A stretch of DNA of 64,000 nucleotides from contig CM069457.1 of the NCBI GenBank assembly GCA_035610835.1, positions 40,465,319 through 40,529,318 on the forward strand, read 5' to 3'. A model generated the notes under the pieces. The model was given only the letters and a program-made list of their open reading frames with translations, was not told the DNA's origin and did not search any database. Numbering within the stretch: the first letter of the stretch is position 1; the number at the start of each line of letters is the position of its first letter. A program made the position numbers and the translations under genes. Positions 58,221-64,000 of this stretch are shown here, in pieces. This DNA is from Ophiura sarsii. Lineage: Eukaryota > Echinodermata > Ophiuroidea > Amphilepidida > Ophiuridae.

Positions 58221-59439
58221 CAGGCATACTCAAAAAGTTATGATGGATTGCCACTTCCAAAATTGAAAAGTGCTCAAGTGCCACATTCCATGCGAGGGAG
58301 CGTAGCGACCGAGTCCCTAATGGGTGGGGTCCAGGGGTAAAGCCCCTGGAAGCTCCTGGATTTGAGCTGTTTAGAAGGCCCTGGTTGGACTCTTCTAGCA
58401 ATTATTTACATGCAAAATTTGTACTGAATTTAGATGTTGTTGCTTTAGTAATAATTTGTATTTGTATTCAGAAAACGATCCTCAAAAATTACTTTCGATC
58501 AGAATAGGTTAAATATTTTAGTATACGATTTGGGGTTATGAGTTACTTTTCCTAAGGTGTGGGTCAAGAGGTATTAGGCCCCTTGCAATTAAATGTGAGT
58601 TTACTGTTGTGTTTTTGAAAAGCAGGACGAGGTGACTATTTAATATTAATATTGTAATATTTTGGGGTAAAGTCACCTGATTTAATATTGTCGGCGTTGT
58701 TAACTATTATCCAAGGTTCAAATACAATTCAAATGCTGTTAATTATGTCCTACCAGCACCTACTGCCTTGGCTTTGCATTTTGTTTCTTTTATAAAGGAG
58801 TCTACTCATATTTGCATCTCTATTTTGAATATTAATGAGATATTCGATCAATGTTTGTAATTTTTTGTTTCTCGTTACGCTAGCTCGGAGAATTTTAAAG
58901 ATCGTAAACAAACCTGAAATATTACCCAGAATGCACTAGGAAACTCCAAAGAAGTTTTTGATGTGACGTCATGCGCTGAAGCGATTGCGCAGTAATCAAT
59001 TGCCGTGCCTACGAAGTTGCTTCAAATGCATACACTTCAATAAAAAGCGCCAGTTGCAAGTTTCGTGCAGAGTTTTTTACTTCCCAGAAATGTTTTTCCA
59101 ACCCGGAAGTATTGCAATGCGGCTCATCGGCTAATTTATCGTCAGAAAAGTGTTAAAAAGCTTATGAAAAAGCTGTAAACAATGAAATAATTAAATATTT
59201 TTAAAATATTACATATATCACGCGGGTGACTTTTGGACGCGCGCGGGCAACAGTAAACTCACATTTAATTGCAAGGGGCCTTATGTGGGTTATTTAGGGT
59301 TAAATATGGGTCATCTAAGGTCCTGTTTTGGATTTACAATTCTTTTTATTTAATTTAAAACTGTTAGTGCGCTCACATGCCACTTGGAACGCCGCCAAGT
59401 GCCACAAGTGGCGCGCGCGCCGCTATTTGCGGATGCCTG
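58221..59439. mobile_element. hAT-like element with nested Harbinger-like insertion
   Basis: CAGGCATACTCAAA...gcggATGCCTG is flanked by TTGTAGAC (58213-58220) and ATGTAGAT (59440-59447), matching at 6 of 8 bases. Near the ends are gtgccacattccatgcgagg and gccacttggaacgccgccaa. The centre is taken by 58577-59280. No transposase. Confidence 0.72.
58577..59280. mobile_element. Harbinger-like element, GGCCCCTTGCAATTAAATG ends, 704 bp
   Basis: TTA (58574-58576, 59281-59283) flanks a ~33-bp perfect TIR GGCCCCTTGCAATTAAATGT... with its complement ending ...gcaaGGGGCC. There is no open frame; the interior includes gatgtgacgtcatgcgctga. It is nested in a hAT-like element. Confidence 0.9.
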
Positions 59440-60059
59440 ATGTAGATCAAGAGGCATTTTATTTATTCATTGTGATATCCAACTGTTCATTCTAGTGGAT
59501 CAAACAGGTAGCAATGGCATAACATCACTGTTCTGTTAAAATCTCCATCTGGCCCGTCAGCATGTATATAGTAATAGTTCCTATGTATAACCTTTGGACA
59601 GTCTGCTCTAAACATGTTCAAGGGCCAAAAACACATGTTTTAAAACCTTGGTAGTGTGCTCTTGCCAAAGAACATTTTGTATGCATAACTGTTGGGCATT
59701 TTACTTTAAACATGCTGAAGGGCCAAAAAACATACCAGGTTTAGACAGAACAGCAAAGATACCTATGGTCTTCATTTGGGGAAAGGAAGGGGACAGGCCT
59801 GTGGACTGTGGGGGAGACTGGACTAATATTGTCAGTTTTCCTGAGTTTTTCCTCTCATGTGTGTGTGGGGGAGGGGGAGGGGTGGTCACAAGGCAAGCCC
59901 TCAGGTGTTGGGGGATGGGGTGAAGTAAAATGCCCTCAACCCACTTTCTGGATATGCCCAAGCCAGCAAAAGGGAGGTCTTTATTCTGACAAAACTTCAA
60001 AACCTATAATGTCAATCTACAATACTCCTCAGCTGTACTTTGTATATTCAAAACTTTAA

Positions 60060-60431
60060 AGGCATATTATGTGATCTTTTCCAGAGAGCGCCCTCTATTC
60101 ATGATTTATTTTAGAAAGTAGATTTTCTTGCAGATTTACATTTCTGATCATAAATCGTACATACATTCCAAGTTACAGAGCGATACGATTCCTAATTACC
60201 TCAAAATCATGGTTTTAGAGTGAATTTAGAGTGAAAATATAAACTGTCGTGTTAAGTGGCGATTTTCACTCTAAAACCATGATTTTGAAGTACTTAAGAA
60301 TCGTATCGCCCTGTAACTTGGAATGTATGTACGATTTATGATCAGAAATGTAAATCTCCAAGAAAATCTGCTTTCAATTTTTTGTTTTATGATGTTGCGG
60401 GTGTTCCCTGGAAATATCACATAATATACCT
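60060..60431. mobile_element. TTAA palindromic element, AGGCATATTATGTGAT ends, 372 bp
   Basis: TTAA (60056-60059, 60432-60435) flanks AGGCATATTATGTGAT / ATCACATAATATACCT. The arms are nearly 150 bp (catttctgatcataaatcgt, acatacattccaagttacag, agcgatacgattcNtaa mirrored), making a long hairpin. Confidence 0.9.
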
Positions 60432-60435
60432 TTAA

Positions 60436-60823
60436 AATACAGGTAGAAAAGTAAAGTAAAGTGAAATGTTCTTTCCTACTAAACATTTCAGTATTTGTCT
60501 CTCTTTTTAATCATATTTTTCTCTCCACCCACCAGCAAACTATTCAAATAATTGATACTCACTTCCCTAGCACTCTTTGACAGCTCGCCAGGTGCTTTTT
60601 CTGTCTCTTATTCATACAATCCTCAATCGGCACAATGTCGTTATTGATCGTTTCCTGTCGTTCTTTGGCTCTTGGTTTGTCTCCAAATCAGTATAGAAAT
60701 GATTTTGTCTGACCACATTTGACTCGCGAGGCATATCATATTTTCCAAATATGTGATGCAGCACATAAAGGGGGTGGGGGGAGGGGGGACGGGACTTTGC
60801 AGGTGAAGTCAATTTTAAGTTTA
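60436..60823. other. No feature recognised
   Basis: Pyrimidine-rich start and a G-rich block near 60770-60790. The phrase aaNcctcaatcNgcNcaatgtc occurs here and near 63080, so 60590-60700 and 63060-63180 are related diverged copies. Confidence 0.45.
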
Positions 60824-60826
60824 TTA

Positions 60827-61147
60827 GGCCAAATTAAATTAATTGTTTGTCTCAAAGCTCCTCTCCTGTTGTAAAACTAATGCGGAATGCGGTTTTTTTC
60901 TTTTCTTTTTTTTCCTTTTTTTTTAAATATAAAATATTGAAATCCTTGTAAAAGTGAACTTTTGTATTTAAGATGATGTGATCAATGAAAATCTGAAAAA
61001 TCTGAAATGTTGGGATTTTTTTTTGGGGGGGGGAAAAAAAGAAGAAAAAAAAGAAAAAAGTTGTTTTCAGATTTTTGTTTTTCTAATGCGCATCAATAAA
61101 CTAACGCGCGCGGGAGCTTTGAGACAAACAATTAATTTAATTTGGCC
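60827..61147. mobile_element. Harbinger-like MITE, perfect ~38-bp ends, 321 bp
   Basis: TTA (60824-60826, 61148-61150) flanks GGCCAAATTAAATTAATTGT...gtctcaaagctcc and the exact complement. A t-rich then a/g-rich interior; no coding capacity. Confidence 0.9.
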
Positions 61148-61460
61148 TTATGTGTGCTCTCAGAGCATCGTCTCAGCTTTAAAATGACACCAGATTTATC
61201 CAAATTGATCGAGACATTCAGATTTTACGAGTGAAAATGACTCCTAAATTGTTATTATTTTCTATTTTTCTGTCCATTTTCATTTATGTCTTCAAAAACG
61301 CACAGCCGCAAAGTCACCCCTTTTGATGTGCTGCATCACATATGTTGATCATACGCAAAGCAGAACATGTCATGAAATTGATCAAAATATATATTTTCAC
61401 CATGTTTCTTTCTACCCATGTTTATACCATTTCATGTGTGGCGCAGTGGATACCATATGG

Positions 61461-61682
61461 GCATGTGTGGCGCAGTGGATAGCGCACTGGATTCATAATC
61501 CAAAGGTTGTGGGTTCGAGTCCCGCTGTGGTCAACATGTTGCGCTCTTAAGTATGGCACTTTACCGCAATTACTCCTCTCTACCCAGGTGTATAAATGGG
61601 TACCAGCATTAATTAATGTTGGGATGGTAAAACAGACTCGTTGTGCGCCAAAGAAAGAGAGATAGGCACGTCACTAACTGTA
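61461..61682 (+). repeat. tRNA-derived SINE (Met-anticodon-like head), plus strand
   Basis: A-box TGGCGCAGTGG (61468-61478), a CAT anticodon-like loop in ggattCATaatcc, and a perfect B-box GGTTCGAGTCC occur with tRNA spacing. The acceptor ends do not pair well, so this is a SINE head, not a working tRNA. The body (gcactttaccgcaattactc, gtataaatgggtaccagcat) matches 49887-50125. An extra partial A-box copy precedes it (gtgtggcgcagtggataccat at 61437). Confidence 0.82.
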
Positions 61683-62389
61683 TACCATTTCACTTATCCC
61701 TCTGTCCCTTTGAACTTCAAGAGGTATGTATGTTCTATCAGGAGTGTCATGTTTAAAGGATGACTGTGTATCAGTTGTTTAGAAGTAACTGTGAAGAATC
61801 AACAACAACAAAATTGGAAACAAAGAAATTGCACGAGGGGCGTAGTACCGACGGAAATGCCGAGGTCCCAAAGTATTATGTTTGAGGTTCCAAAGTAAAA
61901 TGACAAAACAACTTATCAAAAACATTATCCTGATTCAAAACCATCAATTGAAATAGTCATTTATGATATGGACGTTACTAATTTATTTTTAAAAGTTCAC
62001 TTCATGGCAATTTAACCCATTACAAATCGATCGGTCAGATCGAAAAAATGTGCAAGCGAACCACTCGTAACTACTGCTTTGTTTAAAAAACGCCATGGGT
62101 TCGTGGCATTATGCAAATTGTTTTGGTGATAGAACTTGATGCGCATTATACGCGGGGTCACCAATGTTTACGCGGAGGTACTTGGTTCTCCATTAGTGAC
62201 CTGCGCTTATTTTATGCGTACCAGCAAAGGACGGTATTTGATTGGGTCACACATATCGCGCATATTCATGAGGTTTTGAATTACTGTCAATTTCAAGACA
62301 ACAATGAAATCTCACCCCAGAAAAGAACTTACATTTCATTCATTCACATTCTAGCCACTTCTGTTGGACACGCAAGGTGCTTCTGTCCA
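61683..62389. other. No gene recognised
   Basis: A 104-codon open frame at 62111-62425 runs into the MITE and has no recognisable domain. Confidence 0.45.
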
Positions 62390-62392
62390 TTA

Positions 62393-62718
62393 GGCAAAAA
62401 AAAAAAAATTGTTATATTGGCGTAACGGGCTGAACAAAAATAGGGTAGGTAGGTAGGGATTTTTTTTTTTTTTTTTTTTTTTTAGCAGCTGTTTTTGAAC
62501 AATGTTAACCGAGTTTAAACATTCCCTATTGTTTGTTAGAAGCACCGTCGTATTTCGTTCGAGAAAAAACATTTATTTTTTTCATTTTTTTATTTTTTAG
62601 GGTCGGTCGGTTGTTTTTGTTTTTGTTTTTCACTGAAAAAAAAAAAAAAAGTGTAGGGTCGGGCGTATTTTTAGGGTCGGGCGGGTTACGCCAATATAAC
62701 AACAACAAAAATTTGGCC
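62393..62718. mobile_element. Harbinger-like MITE, GGCAAAAAAA...TTTGGCC, 326 bp
   Basis: TTA (62390-62392, 62719-62721) flanks GGCAAAAAAAAAAAATTGTT and ...aacaacaaaaatttGGCC. Inner arms ttatattggcgtaacgggct / cgggttacgccaatataac are well matched. No coding content beyond homopolymer frames. Confidence 0.82.
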
Positions 62719-62721
62719 TTA

Positions 62722-63292
62722 GGGTAATGAAAATCAATAACGAATAACCTGGTTACTTTGGGTTTTTTGCTGAGTGATGAGGTGACTTTTCATTATTCAT
62801 TATTTGATAACATTAAATGCATGTTTGATCAACCCATATTGATACGGGGGCTTAATTAAATTATATAAGTACATGTACATGTTTTTTTGAGTTTAGGGTT
62901 TCCAGTTTCATATTTAACAAAGTGAAAAATATGTTTGAAATTGTTAAATGTGGCTACCATGATGTTTCCAAAATAAATAATGAATTATTTGGTGCATGAT
63001 CTTGACATTTTGCGGGTGAAAAAAGTGACCCGGGAGGGTAACAGGAAGCTTGAAATAGACTTGCAAGGTGCTTTATACAATCCTCAACCTGCGCAATGTC
63101 TTTATTGTTAGTTTACTGTGGTTCTTTGATCCTGGATTTTATTTGTCTCCAAGTCTGTAGCCTATAGAAATTATTTTGGCTCGCTATTTTGACTACTTCT
63201 ATCAGGGGAAGAAATTTGGCTTTAACTTCCTGGGACGCACACTGTTGATGGCGCTATAGTTGGAATGGTGATAACTTTTGTCTTCTGAGTGC
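62722..63292. other. No gene recognised
   Basis: AT-rich sequence; 63060-63180 is related to 60590-60700. Confidence 0.45.
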
Positions 63293-63295
63293 TTA

Positions 63296-63550
63296 GGCCA
63301 ACAACAAAAAAGGTTTTTCTCAAATGACCCGCGCGCATTCCCAAAACCGCCCGCGCTAGCTTTTTTTTTAGTGTTTTTTTTTTCTTCTGTTTTTCAATTT
63401 TCTCAAAAAAATCTTGCAAAATTTAACTTTTTGGCTAAACAAATGACGATCAGTTCTAAATTGAAAAAAATAAATTAAAAAAATTCCGCAGACAGCATAA
63501 GATTTTAAGTCTCTCATGTCATTTGAGACAAACTTTCTTTTTTTTGGGCC
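63296..63550. mobile_element. Harbinger-like MITE, second agatgacccgcgcgc copy, 255 bp
   Basis: TTA|GGCCAACAACAAAAAAGG (TTA 63293-63295) and ...ttttttGGGCC|TTG. The core (aaatgacccgcgcgcattcc, tctcatgtcatNtgagacaaac) is the same family as 30785-31085, but the outer ends resemble 26999. Confidence 0.75.
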
Positions 63551-63911
63551 TTGGGTATAGAAATAGAATTGTTACAAAGATTCGACACAAAATATGTTTT
63601 TAAAATTATGATAACACTTACGAGCTTGATAGTTTTTACTAGCCTGAAATACAAATAATTCATGTTTCATTGTTTGTTTGATACATTTTGAATTAATTTT
63701 GAACACCATACCATCATTATTAGGGTTTGGAGGACTTGATACAAGCCTACATACATTTCTCAGATATTTTTTGGAGGGGCTGTTGATGAATCAGCGCTCA
63801 AATCTGCCAACCTCATTTTCCTGCAGAGCATACAGTTGGTGGCACTATGTAACATGACCTGTTATTTAAGTATGCTCTGGATGTTCCTATCCCAAAATTA
63901 TAGTATCCCTG

Positions 63912-64000
63912 ACAAGCCTCAAGATAACAGGTTTTTTACCAGGAGCTACTTTTTTCAAAAGTAGCGCCTGGATCAGGGGGATTTATTGAGAACCGGAAGC
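63912..64000 (+). repeat. Edge-truncated dispersed repeat
   Basis: Matches 57026-57124 and runs off the end of the window. Confidence 0.75.

Noticed and set aside
61465..61535. Functional tRNA-Met gene
   Set aside because: A and B boxes are good, but the acceptor stem does not pair and a SINE body shared with 49887-50125 follows.
45732..64000. Next SEL1L exon (last repeat plus transmembrane segment)
   Set aside because: Searched by eye for the expected AKRFYD-like and hydrophobic segments on the + strand; nothing convincing was found.

Overview
The window looks like intron-dominated nuclear DNA from an animal with large, transposon-rich introns. It is AT-rich, has no bacterial-style gene packing, and shows GT/AG-bounded exons, a CR1-type LINE, tRNA-derived SINEs and many small terminal-inverted-repeat (TIR) elements. 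The repeat content (CR1 with a TTA tail, Harbinger-, piggyBac/Kolobok-, Tc1/mariner- and hAT-like elements with long G runs) fits a marine invertebrate, possibly an ambulacrarian or other invertebrate deuterostome. The species cannot be settled from sequence alone.

One host gene can be supported: SEL1L (sel-1 homolog, the HRD1-associated ERAD adaptor) on the + strand. A 75-nt exon at 12383-12457 and a 173-nt exon at 44859-45031 join in phase 1 across a 32.4-kb intron. Together they encode the last part of the lumenal Sel1-repeat array. Two decayed tandem copies of the second exon follow at about 45.08-45.23 kb and 45.60-45.73 kb. A Harbinger-like MITE sits between these two copies. No earlier or later SEL1L exon was recognised, so everything else is presumed intronic.

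Layout: 1-12.4 kb holds MITEs, a near-identical 1.1-kb tandem duplication, nested Tc1/mariner-type elements and a degenerate transposase N-terminus. 12.4-44.9 kb is the big SEL1L intron. It contains a LINE tail, a 190-bp satellite, a 2.7-kb foldback element, a nested CCCTAA/CAGTCAG composite, a 5'-truncated CR1 LINE with an open 624-codon RT frame, a degenerate repeat field at 29.9-32.6 kb and two local tandem duplications. 45.7-64 kb is downstream intron with more than 20 small TIR elements, SINEs and a LINE remnant.

The main unexpected theme is a dense guild of TTAA-flanked non-autonomous elements, about 20 copies in at least seven TIR families. Alongside them are GGCC-ended elements with TWA target duplications. 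Several insertions can be proven from unoccupied copies of the same site inside this window. Some TIR elements enclose tRNA-like pol III sequences, and two unrelated elements share CAGTCAG ends with 5-bp duplications.
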